Below are positions 34,804-43,568 of a stretch of 64,000 nucleotides of DNA, in pieces. A model generated the notes under the pieces. The model did not search any database, had not been told where the DNA came from, and saw only the letters and a program-made list of their open reading frames with translations. Source of the DNA: Ahniella affigens (GTDB lineage Bacteria > Pseudomonadota > Gammaproteobacteria > Xanthomonadales > Ahniellaceae); assembly GCF_003015185.1 (NCBI RefSeq), contig NZ_CP027860.1, positions 4,640,501 to 4,704,500 on the forward strand, read 5' to 3'. Position numbers and translations under genes: made by a program. Each line of letters starts with the position of its first letter. The first letter of the stretch is position 1.

Positions 34804-36017
34804 GCAAGGCGCTGCTGCTGATCCTCGACTCGCTCGGTATTGGCGCGGCCCCCGACGCCGACCGCTTCGGCGACCGTGGTGCTGATACCCTTGGCCATAT
34901 CGTCGCGCATTGTGCAACAGGCCGAGCCGATGTCGGTCGCCACGGTGCGTTGCAGATTCCGAATCTTGAAGCACTCGGATTGCTTGACGCCTGGGCCGCC
35001 GCGCACGGCCGAGCCCGCGCGTTCGAGATCCGCCCAGGGCAATGTCACGCGGTACTGCAAGAGCGCTCCAGCGGCAAAGACACCACATCCGGACATTGGG
35101 AACTCTGCGGCCTGCCCGTGCAATTGGAATGGGGCTATTTCCGCAAGCCGGACGCCAGCATGCCAGCAGCATTTCTCGACGCGTGGTGCGTGGAAAATCA
35201 ACTCACAGGCGTGCTCGGCAACTGCCATGCCTCGGGCACCGAGATCATTCAGCGGCTTGGACCGCTGCATATCGAAACGGGCCAGCCAATTGTCTATACG
35301 TCGGCCGATTCGGTGTTTCAGGTTGCCGTGCATGAAAGGCACTTTGGGCTGGAGCGACTGGATGCAATCTGCCGCAGCGCGCGTCGAATGCTGGACCCCT
35401 ACAACATTGCGCGGGTGATCTCGCGACCGTTTATCGGGCCCAGTGATGGCATGTTCAAACGCACCGGCAACCGCCACGACTATTCGATGCCGCCGCCTGG
35501 ACCGACCTTGCTTGACGCTTGGCGCGCGCAAGGGCGCGAGGTCATCGGTATTGGCAAGATCCCCGATATCTTCGCGGGAGTGGGTGTCTCGAAGGCGGTC
35601 CCGGCGCATGGCCTGAACGCGTTGCTTGATGCCACGCTCAAGACCTTTGCCGATGCCCCTTCGGGCAGCTTGGTGTTTTGCAATCTGGTCGATTTCGATT
35701 CGGAGTATGGGCATCGCCGCGACGTGCCTGGCTACGCCCGTGCACTCGAATATTTTGATCAACGTCTGCCTGAACTATTGGCCCTGCGCCAACCTGGCGA
35801 CCTGATCGCAATCAGCGCCGATCATGGCAATGATCCCAGTTGGCCCGGCTCGGATCACACGCGGGAATGTGTGCCTTTGCTGCTGATGCATGAGCAGATC
35901 ATCCCCGGCTTTGCGGGCATTCGCACCAGCTTTGCCGATCTGGGACAAACGCTGGCGCAGTGCTTCCGACTTCCCCCACTTGCTGCAGGCACGTCCCTGC
36001 CCTGGATGGCCTCATGA
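34800..36017 (+). CDS. deoB: Phosphopentomutase
   Basis: 405 residues, matching E. coli DeoB (407). Alkaline-phosphatase superfamily metal sites are 'LLILDSLGIGAAPDADRFGD', the phospho-Thr region 'SGKDTTSGHWELCGLP', 'FCNLVDFDSEYGHRRDVPGY' and the C-terminal 'LIAISADHGNDPSWPGSDHT'. The enzyme interconverts (deoxy)ribose 1-phosphate and 5-phosphate with Mn2+, linking DeoA/DeoD to DeoC. Overlaps by ATGA at both ends (deoA and deoD) show translational coupling. Confidence 0.95.
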   Translation: MSKALLLILDSLGIGAAPDADRFGDRGADTLGHIVAHCATGRADVGRHGALQIPNLEALGLLDAWAAAHGRARAFEIRPGQCHAVLQERSSGKDTTSGHWELCGLPVQLEWGYFRKPDASMPAAFLDAWCVENQLTGVLGNCHASGTEIIQRLGPLHIETGQPIVYTSADSVFQVAVHERHFGLERLDAICRSARRMLDPYNIARVISRPFIGPSDGMFKRTGNRHDYSMPPPGPTLLDAWRAQGREVIGIGKIPDIFAGVGVSKAVPAHGLNALLDATLKTFADAPSGSLVFCNLVDFDSEYGHRRDVPGYARALEYFDQRLPELLALRQPGDLIAISADHGNDPSWPGSDHTRECVPLLLMHEQIIPGFAGIRTSFADLGQTLAQCFRLPPLAAGTSLPWMAS

Positions 36018-36736
36018 GTACCGCCCATATTGCGGCGGCCCCCGGCGCGTTTGCGCAAACGGTGCTGCTTCCTGGCGACCCCATGCGGGCGCGACATATC
36101 GCCGAGAACTTGTTGATCGACGCCATGGAAGTCACCAACGTGCGCGCGATGTGCGGGTTCACCGGCTGGTGGAAAGGCCACAAGGTGTCGGTCATGGGCA
36201 CCGGCATGGGCATTCCGAGTTCGTCCATTTATGCCACGGAGTTGGTCCAGCACTATCAGGTCAAGCATCTCGTCCGGGTTGGCACGTGCGGCGCCGTGGC
36301 AAACGACTTGAATCTCGGAGACATGCTGCTGGCATCCGGGGCGAGCACGGACTCGCACGTAAACCGCACCCGGTTTGGCGGCATGGACTTCGCGGCGATC
36401 GCCGACCCGGGACTCGTGCAAGCGTTGGCGCAAGAAGCTTCCTTGCAAAAGCAGAAACTGGCGATTGGAAACGTCTTCAGCACGGACTTGTTTTATTCGC
36501 CCAGAAACGATCTGCTCGAAACGCTCGGGCGCATGCGCATTTTGGGGATCGAAATGGAGGCCGCCGGTTTATACGGATTGGCCGCCGAGCACGGGGTATC
36601 GGCGCTCGCCGTGCTGGCCGTGTCCGATCATCTCCGCACGCAGCAAGCGTGGCCAAGCCGGCAACGACAAGTAGGGTTGGATCAGCTGTTCCGCCTGACC
36701 CTCGATGGGCTATTGGCAGGTGGTTATCTGAACTGA
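36014..36736 (+). CDS. deoD: Purine nucleoside phosphorylase, DeoD type
   Basis: 240 residues from the ATG at 36014 (E. coli DeoD 239), chosen for the ATGA overlap with deoB. Motifs are 'VLLPGDPMRARHIAENLL', 'TGWWKGHKVSVMGTGMGIPS', 'HLVRVGTCGAV', the nucleoside site 'ILGIEMEAAGLYGLAAEHGV' and the catalytic Asp in 'LAVSDHL'. It phosphorolyses purine (deoxy)ribonucleosides to base and pentose 1-phosphate. Last gene of the deo operon; no nucleoside transporter is linked. The 115-bp repeat array follows directly. Confidence 0.95.
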   Translation: MSTAHIAAAPGAFAQTVLLPGDPMRARHIAENLLIDAMEVTNVRAMCGFTGWWKGHKVSVMGTGMGIPSSSIYATELVQHYQVKHLVRVGTCGAVANDLNLGDMLLASGASTDSHVNRTRFGGMDFAAIADPGLVQALAQEASLQKQKLAIGNVFSTDLFYSPRNDLLETLGRMRILGIEMEAAGLYGLAAEHGVSALAVLAVSDHLRTQQAWPSRQRQVGLDQLFRLTLDGLLAGGYLN

Positions 36737-36767
36737 GCACCGGCGGCCATGGCGTCGACCGGTTGAA

Positions 36768-37356
36768 ATCGCAGCTCCTACAAAACCTTCGTTTCAATGC
36801 ACGCCTGCGGCTAGCTCCGTTGCTTTTGTAGGAGGGCCTTCAGGCCCGAATCAAGCTTGCCGCAAGTTCCGTTCGCGGCTGAAGCCGCTCCCACAAAACC
36901 TTCGTTTCAATGCACGCCTGCGGCCAACTCCGTTGCTTTTTGTAGGAGGGCCTTCAGGCCCGAACCAATCTTGCGGCTAGCTTGATTCGCGGCTGAAACC
37001 GCTCCCACAAACGCTTCGGTTTCAATGCACGCTTGCGGCTAGGTCCGTTGCTTTTTGTAGGAGGGCCTTCAGGCCCGAATGAAGCTTGCCGCAAGGTCGG
37101 TTCGCGGCTGAAGCCGCTCCTACAAAAACCATCGTTCCAGACCGCGCTTGCGGCTAGGTCCGTTGCTTTTTGTGGGAGGGCCTTCAGGCCCGAACCAATC
37201 TTGCGGCTAGCTTGATTCGCGGCTGAAGCCGCTCCTACAAAAACCATCGTTCCAGACGGCGCTTGCGGCTAGGTCCATTGATTATTGTGGGAGGGCCTTC
37301 AGGCCCGAAACAAGCTTGCCGCAAGTTCCGTTCGCGGCTGAAGCCGCTCCTACAGC
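36768..37356. repeat. Tandem array of five ~115-bp paired-palindrome (BIME-like) repeats
   Basis: The phrase 'tgtaggagggccttcaggcccga' (with g/a variation) recurs at 36827, 36941, 37056, 37171 and 37286. Each is followed about 42 bp later by 'ttcgcggctgaagccgctcctac'. The two palindromes are GGGCCT-tc-AGGCCC and GCGGCT-ga-AGCCGC, in alternating context, with spacers of two alternating types (aagcttgccgcaag versus aatcttgcggctag). The array fills the space between deoD and the convergent HIT-protein gene. This style of repeat is common in Xanthomonadales and pseudomonads. Confidence 0.92.
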
Positions 37357-37429
37357 CACCTATGGCGAACCCCTGGCAAAGCCGCAACGTGTGCGCGCAT
37401 GCAGCGCACACGCCGCCATCCGATGCGGA

Positions 37430-37774
37430 TCAGCCTGGCGGCCAACTCAGGCTGCGGCCAGCCAAGAGATGCAGGTGAATGTGGAACACAGTCTGGCCGC
37501 CGTCGGCATTGCAATTCATCACGGTGCGATAACCGCGCTCGGCAAATCCTTCCTGCTTCGCATAGCGAGCGGCAGCCAGCGCGAGGCGGCCGACCAACTC
37601 GGCCTGATCATCCGCAAGGTCGTTGAGCGTTGCCACGGCCTGTTTCGGGATGAACAGCACGTGCACTGGGGCCTGCGGATGAATGTCCTTGAAGGCGAGC
37701 ACATGCTCATCCTCATAGACAATCTGGGCGGGAATCTCGCGGCGGATGATCTTGGCGAAAATCGTGTCGGACAT
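37430..37774 (-). CDS. HIT-family (HinT-like) nucleotide-binding hydrolase
   Basis: 114 residues from the ATG at 37774 (MSDTIFAKIIRREIPAQIVY). The HIT fold shows 'DEHVLAFKDIHPQAPVHVLF', 'IPKQAVATLNDL' and the catalytic histidine triad 'GQTVFHIHLHLLAGR' (HxHxHxx). HinT-type proteins hydrolyse nucleoside phosphoramidates such as AMP-lysine in the cytosol; the exact physiological substrate is unknown. It is monocistronic by appearance: the repeat array lies downstream and a repeat-rich region upstream. Confidence 0.92.
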   Translation of the reverse strand: MSDTIFAKIIRREIPAQIVYEDEHVLAFKDIHPQAPVHVLFIPKQAVATLNDLADDQAELVGRLALAAARYAKQEGFAERGYRTVMNCNADGGQTVFHIHLHLLAGRSLSWPPG

Positions 37775-37957
37775 GGCATACCTCGGCAATTGATAATCTG
37801 GCAGGAGAGTCGTTGAACTTCCTGTTCACCTACTTTCGTTTCGAGTCCGCCGCGTGCTCCGATGCGAAACCCGCACTAGCGCTATGCACTAGCGCAGGCG
37901 GGCCATCCGTGGACTGCGTGATCAACCAGGCCGTGTCGTTCAGATGCGGCTCGGTTG

Positions 37958-38117
37958 CTAAGGAGCCCCTGAACAAGTTCAGAGGCGATTCGGGCCATGG
38001 ATGGCCCGCCCAGAATCAAGCACGCAAGTGCTTGATTCTGGAGCACTGAGTCCGGACACGTGCCGGACTCAGCGCGGGTCTGAAAGTCCAGGATGGACTT
38101 ATGCAGACCCTCCCTAG
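37958..38117 (-). repeat. 160-bp multi-hairpin element, copy 1 (inverted relative to copy 2)
   Basis: This 160-bp element has ends CTAAGGAG...CTCCCTAG and contains five successive inverted repeats, among them a perfect 14-bp stem CCAGAATCAAGCAC/GTGCTTGATTCTGG. It is the reverse complement of 43219-43378. The region 37790-38193 holds no convincing gene. A fragment 'ggcgggccatccgtgg' at about 37893-37908 looks like part of another degenerate copy. Confidence 0.88.
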
Positions 38118-38193
38118 CGGATCGGCACGGCGGCAATCATGCCAGAGCTAAGCCTTTCGGACACGGCGGCATCTCAGACGTGCCGCTGCTGGC

Positions 38194-38796
38194 TCAGCGT
38201 TCCACCGGCATGCGCCCGCCGAAGGCATGTGCGAGTGTGGTGCGGTCGACAAACTCGAGCTCGCCGCCCAGCGGCACACCATGGGCCAGACGTGTGGCCT
38301 GAATCTGCCGGTTCACCGCCATCTGGCTCAGATAGTGCGCAGTGACCTCGCCTTCGACGGTGGCGTTGGTCGCAATGATCAACTCGCGTACGTCGCCCTC
38401 ATCGAGTCGTTCGGTGAGTAACGGCATGCCGAGCTCATTCGGCCCGAGCCCATCAATCGGACTCAACCGCCCGTGCAATACAAAGTAGCGCCCCCGAAAG
38501 CCTGTGGCCTGTTCAATCGCGAACAAGTCCTGCGGCCCTTCAACCACGCACAACAGGCTGCTGTCGCGCGCGCCGGACAGGCACAAGTTGCAAACGTCCT
38601 CTTCGCTCAAGTTGCGGCAACGTTTGCAGTGACCCACCCGCTCGATCGCCAGCGCCAACGCTTTGGCGAGCTTGGCGCCGCGCTCCCGATCCCGCTCCAG
38701 CACGTGCAGGGCCATGCGCATCGCGCTCTTGGCACCTACGCCCGGCAATACGCGGAGCGCATCGACCAGGTCATCGAACAGCCTGGAGCCGCTCAT
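38194..38796 (-). CDS. recR: Recombination protein RecR
   Basis: 200 residues, the standard length. An N-terminal HhH ('[20 protein letters not shown]'), a C4 zinc finger ('[17 protein letters not shown]') and a TOPRIM domain ('[20 protein letters not shown]', '[14 protein letters not shown]') are present, with the C-terminal '[19 protein letters not shown]'. RecR acts with RecF/RecO to load RecA at gaps. The start overlaps the ybaB stop by 1 nt (TGATG). Third gene of dnaX-ybaB-recR, a conserved arrangement in gammaproteobacteria. Confidence 0.96.
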   Translation of the reverse strand: MSGSRLFDDLVDALRVLPGVGAKSAMRMALHVLERDRERGAKLAKALALAIERVGHCKRCRNLSEEDVCNLCLSGARDSSLLCVVEGPQDLFAIEQATGFRGRYFVLHGRLSPIDGLGPNELGMPLLTERLDEGDVRELIIATNATVEGEVTAHYLSQMAVNRQIQATRLAHGVPLGGELEFVDRTTLAHAFGGRMPVER

Positions 38797-39119
38797 CAGA
38801 ACGGCAACTTGAAGCCCGCCGGCAGGCTCATGCCCTGGGTCACTTCGGCCATGCGCGCCTTGCTCTGTTCCGCAATCTTGTTGACCGCATCGTTGGTTGC
38901 AGCCGTGATCAAGTCTTCGAGCATCTCGATATCATCGCCCACCACGGCCTTGTCGATCTTGACCCGCTTCACTTCGTGCGCGCCGTTCATCACGATCTGC
39001 ACCATCCCGCCACCAGCCTGACCGGTGACCTCCAGACGCGCCACTTCCTCCTGCGCCCGCTTGAGGTTGTCTTGCATTTTTTGGGCTTGCTGCATGATGT
39101 TGCCGAGTGGTCCACGCAT
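38796..39119 (-). CDS. ybaB: YbaB/EbfC nucleoid-associated DNA-binding protein
   Basis: 107 residues: '[20 protein letters not shown]', '[20 protein letters not shown]' and '[20 protein letters not shown]'. The small tweezer-shaped dimer binds DNA and affects nucleoid structure. Size and sequence fit the family fully. It lies between dnaX (73 bp gap) and recR (1-nt overlap), as usual. Confidence 0.95.
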   Translation of the reverse strand: MRGPLGNIMQQAQKMQDNLKRAQEEVARLEVTGQAGGGMVQIVMNGAHEVKRVKIDKAVVGDDIEMLEDLITAATNDAVNKIAEQSKARMAEVTQGMSLPAGFKLPF

Positions 39120-39192
39120 ATCCAGGTTCCTTGCGATGTTTTGATATTGAGCGCACTTTGGGCGCTGACAGGCTGCACGGCAGCCATTCGAT

Positions 39193-40908
39193 TTAGTTCA
39201 GTGAGCGAATACTGCCCGGCACGATCTCGGCATCAAAGGTGCGAATCAGCGCCTGCAGCAGCGGGTCGTTGGCCACGGCCTGCTCCGCTTCGCTTTGCTT
39301 GCGCGCTTTGTTTTCGACGGCTCGTGCCGCCGGCGTCAGCATGCTGGTGCCCACGTCCTTCAGATCAACCTGCAGACTGATCGGTCGCGCGAGCCAAGCC
39401 GACAGTGCATCGGTGATCGACTTCAATCCGAACTCGGATTTCAGATGTTCGAGTTGCGGCGAGAGGGTGAACTGCACGCGTTGGTCGACCTCAGCCACAA
39501 ATACCAGATTCGCGGCGAATTCCTTGGTCGGACCACGCAACGTACTGGTTTCGACGAACTGGGCGTAGCGCTCGGCATCGAGACGCAGCCCAGCAGCCGG
39601 ACTCGTCGCCACTGCGGCAACGGAAAGGGGCGCCGCCTGCGCTGCGACCAGTGCTGCTCGGGGCGGCTCCCCCAGGTCCATGCTCGGAGCCCGCCGGACG
39701 GGCGGCACGCTGGTTGCGAACGCGGTCTCGGCACGGGGACTCTCGTTGCGCGGCGCGGTATGGTGTTGCGCGGATGTTGGCGCGCGCGCGGCGGTCGCCG
39801 AACCGGGCTGGGGTGCCCGTTCGCCCGCGCCACTGCCCGGCTTGAACGCGAGCAACCGGAGCAACGTCATTTCAAAGCCCGTTCGCGCACTCGGCGCCAA
39901 ATACAAATCCCGGCGACCGTGGGTAACGAGGTGATAGAACAGCTGGACCGTCTCGGGCGCCAGTTGGGTCGCCAAGTTCGCGCAGTCCCACGTGTCCTCG
40001 CCGGCAGCCTCCGGCAGCAGTTGGCGCAACTGAATCGCATGCAGAAGCTCGGCCAGCGCATCGAGCACCTGCGCATAGTCGGGCTGGAAGGTGGCGGTGC
40101 GCTGGATGCGTTCGGCCAGCAACACATGATCCTCGGCAACGATGGCTGCGAGCAGATCGCGGACGCCGCCCCGATCGATCGTGCCCAACATCGTTCGGAC
40201 ATCGGCTGCCCGCAGTGAGCCACCGCCAAACGCCACGGCCTGGTCCAGGAGGCTCAATGCATCACGAAGCGAGCCGTTACCGGCGCGCGCGATTTCGAGC
40301 GCTGCCTCGGTGTCGGTCGGCACATTCTCGGCGGCCACGATCTTGTCGATCTGGGCACGAATCTCCGGCACTTCCAAGCGCTTCAGATTGAACTGCAGAC
40401 AGCGCGAGAGCACCGTCACCGGCAGCTTCTGCGGATCGGTGGTGGCAAGCAGGAACTTGGCGTGCTCGGGAGGTTCTTCCAGCGTCTTCAACAGCGCGTT
40501 GAACGCATTCTTGCTGAGCATGTGGACTTCGTCGATCAGATACACCTTGTATTGCCCGCGCGCCGGCTTGTACTGGGCGTTCTCGATCACTTCACGCACG
40601 TCGTCGACGCTCGTGTTGCTCGCAGCGTCGATTTCAAGCAGGTCCATGAAGCGACCCGCGTCGATATCGCGGCAGGCCGAGCATTCGCCGCACGGGTCGG
40701 CACTCACGCCACGCTCGCAGTTCAGCGATTTGGCAAAGATTCGCGCGATCGTGGTCTTGCCGACACCGCGGGTACCCGTGAACAGGAAAGCGTGATGGAT
40801 CCGCCCGGTGCTGAGCGCGTGCGTCAATGCGCGCACGACATGCTCCTGGCCGACCAGTTCGGCGAAGCGTTTCGGGCGCCATTTGCGGGCAAGTACCTGA
40901 TACGACAT
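39193..40908 (-). CDS. dnaX: DNA polymerase III subunit gamma/tau
   Basis: 571 residues. The AAA+ clamp-loader core shows Walker A 'FTGTRGVGKTTIARIFAKSL', a zinc module with four Cys ('CERGVSADPCGECSACRDI'), Walker B 'YKVYLIDEVHMLSKNAFNAL', 'KTLEEPPEHAKFLLATTDPQ' (SRC-region 'LSRCLQFNLKRL') and domain III. A Pro/Ala-rich linker leads to a tau-type C-terminal domain ending 'DAEIVPGSIRSLN'. It loads the beta clamp and couples polymerase to helicase. No A-rich slippery heptamer of the E. coli gamma-frameshift type is seen, so gamma may not be made that way here. First gene of the dnaX-ybaB-recR operon. Confidence 0.95.
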   Translation of the reverse strand: MSYQVLARKWRPKRFAELVGQEHVVRALTHALSTGRIHHAFLFTGTRGVGKTTIARIFAKSLNCERGVSADPCGECSACRDIDAGRFMDLLEIDAASNTSVDDVREVIENAQYKPARGQYKVYLIDEVHMLSKNAFNALLKTLEEPPEHAKFLLATTDPQKLPVTVLSRCLQFNLKRLEVPEIRAQIDKIVAAENVPTDTEAALEIARAGNGSLRDALSLLDQAVAFGGGSLRAADVRTMLGTIDRGGVRDLLAAIVAEDHVLLAERIQRTATFQPDYAQVLDALAELLHAIQLRQLLPEAAGEDTWDCANLATQLAPETVQLFYHLVTHGRRDLYLAPSARTGFEMTLLRLLAFKPGSGAGERAPQPGSATAARAPTSAQHHTAPRNESPRAETAFATSVPPVRRAPSMDLGEPPRAALVAAQAAPLSVAAVATSPAAGLRLDAERYAQFVETSTLRGPTKEFAANLVFVAEVDQRVQFTLSPQLEHLKSEFGLKSITDALSAWLARPISLQVDLKDVGTSMLTPAARAVENKARKQSEAEQAVANDPLLQALIRTFDAEIVPGSIRSLN

Positions 40909-41159
40909 GGGAGAATCCTGTTAGGCCGGACATTGTGCCATTGCCGGGCCGGGCATGCGATGGCTGGGGCCGCCGGGAATTCGGAATCGCTCAGCGAAGC
41001 GCCTGTGCAATCCACCACAGTTTTCCCTGAACGCGTCCATCACACTGCTGCAAATCATTGATTCTTCGACATTCAGCCAGGGCTGCACCGATCCATCGCA
41101 GCATTGCGATGGCAGCGCCAGAAGGCGCACAATCAAGGTCTCGTTGGGAGGAGCCAAGT

Positions 41160-42146
41160 ATGCACGTTGTATCCAAAATTCTGATCGGTTCTCTGTTCGT
41201 CTTGTTTGGGGCAGAAGCCCTGGCGCAGGGCAAGTCGGCCTCTTACGCGTTGATTCGTTGCGAGTCGCGCCGCGGTGGCGAAAACTTCTGCCAGGCCGAT
41301 ACGGACCGCGGCGTGCGCTTGTCGCGCGAAATCTCGCGCGGCGCCTGCCAGCCTGGCAGCACTTATGGTTTCGACCGCGAAGGCATCTGGGTGGCCGATG
41401 GTTGCTCGGCGGAATTCGAAATGGGCTGGCACGGCGGCCAGTCGCAGACGCCGGGCTATGGCTGGGGCTACGACGACGATCCCGATGAAGGCGACACGTT
41501 TGTCTGCGAGTCGTACAACAACCAGTACGAAGAATGCGAAGTTGGTGCCCGCGGTGGTGTGCGCCTCGTGCAGCAATGGAGCCGCAGTCCATGCGTCGAG
41601 GGCCAGACCTGGGGTGTCGAGCGGGGAACCGTGTGGGTCGATAACGGTTGTCGTGCCGAGTTCGAAGTGCAGCAGTATCTCGGCGGCGGTCGCCCGGGTT
41701 CGGGCCATGGTCAACAACCGGGTTACGGTCAACAGCCTGGTTACGGCCAACAACCAGGTTACGGCAACGACATGATCCGTTGCGAATCCCGCGAGAACCG
41801 GCAAGTGCGCTGCCCGGCGAATGTCGGTCGCGGCGAAGTGGAAATCGTCACCCAGCTCAGCAAGTCGCCATGTATCGAAGGCAGCAGCTACGACTACGAC
41901 CAGCAGTCGATTTGGGTGTCGAATGGTTGTCGCGCTGATTTCCGCGTCATCGCTTATGTGCAGGCGCAGTTGGTCCGTTGTGAGTCGAAAGAACAGCGTC
42001 GGCGGGAGTGCCCGGTGCAAGGTCGCAGCATTCGCTTCTCGCGACAACTCAGCAAGACTGCGTGCATCGAGAACCAGACCTGGGGCATCAATCGCTTTGG
42101 CGTGTGGGTCGATCGCGGTTGCCGCGCCGAGTTCGAAGTGCGCTGA
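41160..42146 (+). CDS. Exported protein with four DUF3011 repeats
   Basis: 328 residues from the ATG at 41160, fixed by a strong ribosome site (GGGAGGAG, 6 bp upstream) and by the signal peptide (1-23, 'ILIGSLFVLFGAEALAQ'). Four copies of a 55-60-residue unit follow, at about 29-90, 113-175, 200-262 and 268-328. Each starts with (I/V)xCES and ends with 'W...GC.AEF.V' (for example 'IRCESRRGGENFCQ' and 'VWVDRGCRAEFEVR'), each with four Cys, probably two disulfides. A short GYGQQP repeat lies between units 2 and 3. This is the DUF3011 family of secreted proteins of unknown function. A terminator follows directly. Confidence 0.88.
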   Translation: MHVVSKILIGSLFVLFGAEALAQGKSASYALIRCESRRGGENFCQADTDRGVRLSREISRGACQPGSTYGFDREGIWVADGCSAEFEMGWHGGQSQTPGYGWGYDDDPDEGDTFVCESYNNQYEECEVGARGGVRLVQQWSRSPCVEGQTWGVERGTVWVDNGCRAEFEVQQYLGGGRPGSGHGQQPGYGQQPGYGQQPGYGNDMIRCESRENRQVRCPANVGRGEVEIVTQLSKSPCIEGSSYDYDQQSIWVSNGCRADFRVIAYVQAQLVRCESKEQRRRECPVQGRSIRFSRQLSKTACIENQTWGINRFGVWVDRGCRAEFEVR

Positions 42147-42176
42147 GCCACGTCAGCTATGACGCGAGTTTTGCGA

Positions 42177-42200
42177 GCAGCCGCCTTCGGGCGGCTGCTT
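42177..42200 (+). terminator. Rho-independent terminator after the DUF3011 gene
   Basis: GCAGCCGCC (42177-42185), loop TTCG, GGCGGCTGC (42190-42198), then TTcgTTT. Perfect 9-bp stem with a stable UUCG loop. Confidence 0.8.
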
Positions 42201-42240
42201 CGTTTGGCACGCCCAATTCCTTAAAACATGGAGGACCGCC

Positions 42241-42615
42241 GTGACCGTATTGAAGACGCGACTGACACCTGCACTGCTGGTTCGCGATTTGTCCGCGACC
42301 TTGGATTTCTATCAGACGCTCGGCTTTGTCGTGACCGGCGCCTATCCGGATGCCGCCGCGCCCACCTGGGCGGAGGTGACGCGCGATGGATTGTGGCTAC
42401 AGTTCCATACTGAGCCACCACGAGGCACACCACCCACACCGATGTTCAGCGGAACGCTGTATTTCTACTCGAGCGACGTCGCAGCGCTTGCGGACGCATG
42501 GCGCGGTCAGGTGATGTTTGCGTGGGGGCCCGAGCAGATGCCGTATGGGGCGTTCGAGTTTGGGCTGCAGGACCCCAATGGGTATTTCCTTGGCTTCAGC
42601 GACGCTTGCGACTGA
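42241..42615 (+). CDS. VOC-family (glyoxalase/bleomycin-resistance fold) protein
   Basis: 124 residues with a GTG start at 42241; the ribosome site GGAGGA ends 5 bp before it, which decides this start. The vicinal-oxygen-chelate fold is seen in 'LTPALLVRDLSATLDFYQTL', 'GFVVTGAYPDAAAPTWAEVT' and the C-terminal 'GAFEFGLQDPNGYFLGFSDA', with a terminal metal-ligand-like Glu/Asp pattern. Enzyme activity or ligand binding (antibiotic sequestration, dioxygenase, lyase) cannot be told from sequence. It is convergent with the DoxX gene. Confidence 0.82.
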   Translation: MTVLKTRLTPALLVRDLSATLDFYQTLGFVVTGAYPDAAAPTWAEVTRDGLWLQFHTEPPRGTPPTPMFSGTLYFYSSDVAALADAWRGQVMFAWGPEQMPYGAFEFGLQDPNGYFLGFSDACD

Positions 42616-42641
42616 TCCGTACCAGGCGATTGCAGCGCGGA

Positions 42642-43064
42642 CTATGGCCGCCGCCGGCCCTGCTGGAGCGCGAGTGCCCATAAGCTGACGATCAGCAGCA
42701 CGCTGTACTCGGATCCATTCCGACCCAACCCAACCACAAACCATCCTGCCTCGGCGTGCACCATGACAATCCCGAGCACGTAGATGCCGCTCAGCACCAG
42801 ATTCAGCGGCAGCAACAGTCGCCCCAATGCGAGCAAGATCGAGCCGACGATTTCGATGGCGGTGACCGCGGCGGCCAGCCAGATGCCAATCATCAGTCCC
42901 TGATCATCGAGAAACGCACCGAAGGGCCGAACGCCGCCAACAAGGAGCCGCGCCCAGCCATGGGCGCCGATCAGGACCGCGAGCGTCAGGCGTAGCATCA
43001 GCCAGCCAATCCGGGAGCGGGCCTGGTCATCGAGTTGTTGAATACGGCTGAACGGATTCGGCAT
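42642..43064 (-). CDS. DoxX-family small membrane protein
   Basis: 140 residues from the ATG at 43064 (MPNPFSRIQQLDDQARSRIG). Four hydrophobic helices are seen: 'LMLRLTLAVLIGAHGWARLL', 'GIWLAAAVTAIEIVGSILLA', 'LPLNLVLSGIYVLGIVMVHA' and a C-terminal 'YSVLLIVSLWALALQ'. The pattern 'R..la.l...HGw.rl..GgV..FG.fL...G' fits DoxX-like quinone-associated inner-membrane proteins. Function unknown. A longer upstream frame is read through the 160-bp repeat element and is not credible as coding. Confidence 0.8.
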   Translation of the reverse strand: MPNPFSRIQQLDDQARSRIGWLMLRLTLAVLIGAHGWARLLVGGVRPFGAFLDDQGLMIGIWLAAAVTAIEIVGSILLALGRLLLPLNLVLSGIYVLGIVMVHAEAGWFVVGLGRNGSEYSVLLIVSLWALALQQGRRRP

Positions 43065-43218
43065 GGTTGCAACGGATCGGGTGAAAGCGGGCGGCCCATC
43101 ATGGCAGCAGGAGCGCAAGTCGCTGGCGCGCGCAACTTGGCAGCCCGATGTGCCGGTCTTGTCCAAGCACCGAGGCGACAAGGCGCGGGCGCCGATCCGA
43201 TCGGACCTGGCCGTTCCG

Positions 43219-43378
43219 CTAGGGAGGGTCTGAATCAGTCCATCCTGGACTTTCAGACCCACACCGAGTCCGGCACATGTCCGGACTCGGTGCCCCAGAA
43301 TCAAGCACTTGCGTGCTGGATTCTGGGCGGGCCATCCATGGCCCGCATCGCCTCTGAACTTGTTCAGAGGCTCCCTAG
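43219..43378 (+). repeat. 160-bp multi-hairpin element, copy 2
   Basis: Bounded by exact 8-bp terminal inverted repeats CTAGGGAG (43219-43226) and CTCCCTAG (43371-43378). Inside are five stems in order: GGTCTGAA/TTCAGACC, CCGAGTCCGG/CCGGACTCGG, CCAGAATC/GATTCTGG, GCGGGCCAT/ATGGCCCGC and GCCTCTGAAC/GTTCAGAGGC. It is the inverted counterpart of 37958-38117, with the same length. No coding potential. Confidence 0.9.
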
Positions 43379-43568
43379 GGCGCGCCAGACATGCTGCATC
43401 CAGGCCACGCCGCCACGAACATCAATCTGCAAATTCGAGATTGTGCTGCCCTGGGCCGATGACCAGGATTCGTTTGCTCGGATCAAGACACCGGCTGTTC
43501 CGGACCAGGCACCTATGGTTTGCTCGGGGGCCTGACAATCAGTGCCTCGTGCCAACCCGGAGTGTCCC

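Noticed and set aside
35890-36831. 313-residue frame overlapping deoB/deoD
   Set aside because: Out-of-frame shadow; deoB and deoD explain the DNA and overlap by ATGA.
37813-38049. Small open frame in the region between the HIT gene and recR
   Set aside because: It is read largely through the 160-bp hairpin element, has no ribosome site and no recognisable domain.
39193-40908. Programmed frameshift site in dnaX
   Set aside because: No A-rich slippery heptamer is present, so no claim of gamma production by frameshifting.
40909-41159. 4.5S SRP RNA (ffs), often near dnaX
   Set aside because: The conserved core (ggtcaggtccggaaggaagcag type) is absent on both strands.
42642-43304. Long form of the DoxX protein (220 residues)
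   Set aside because: The extra N-terminus is translated from the 160-bp repeat element; the ATG at 43064 gives a normal DoxX length.
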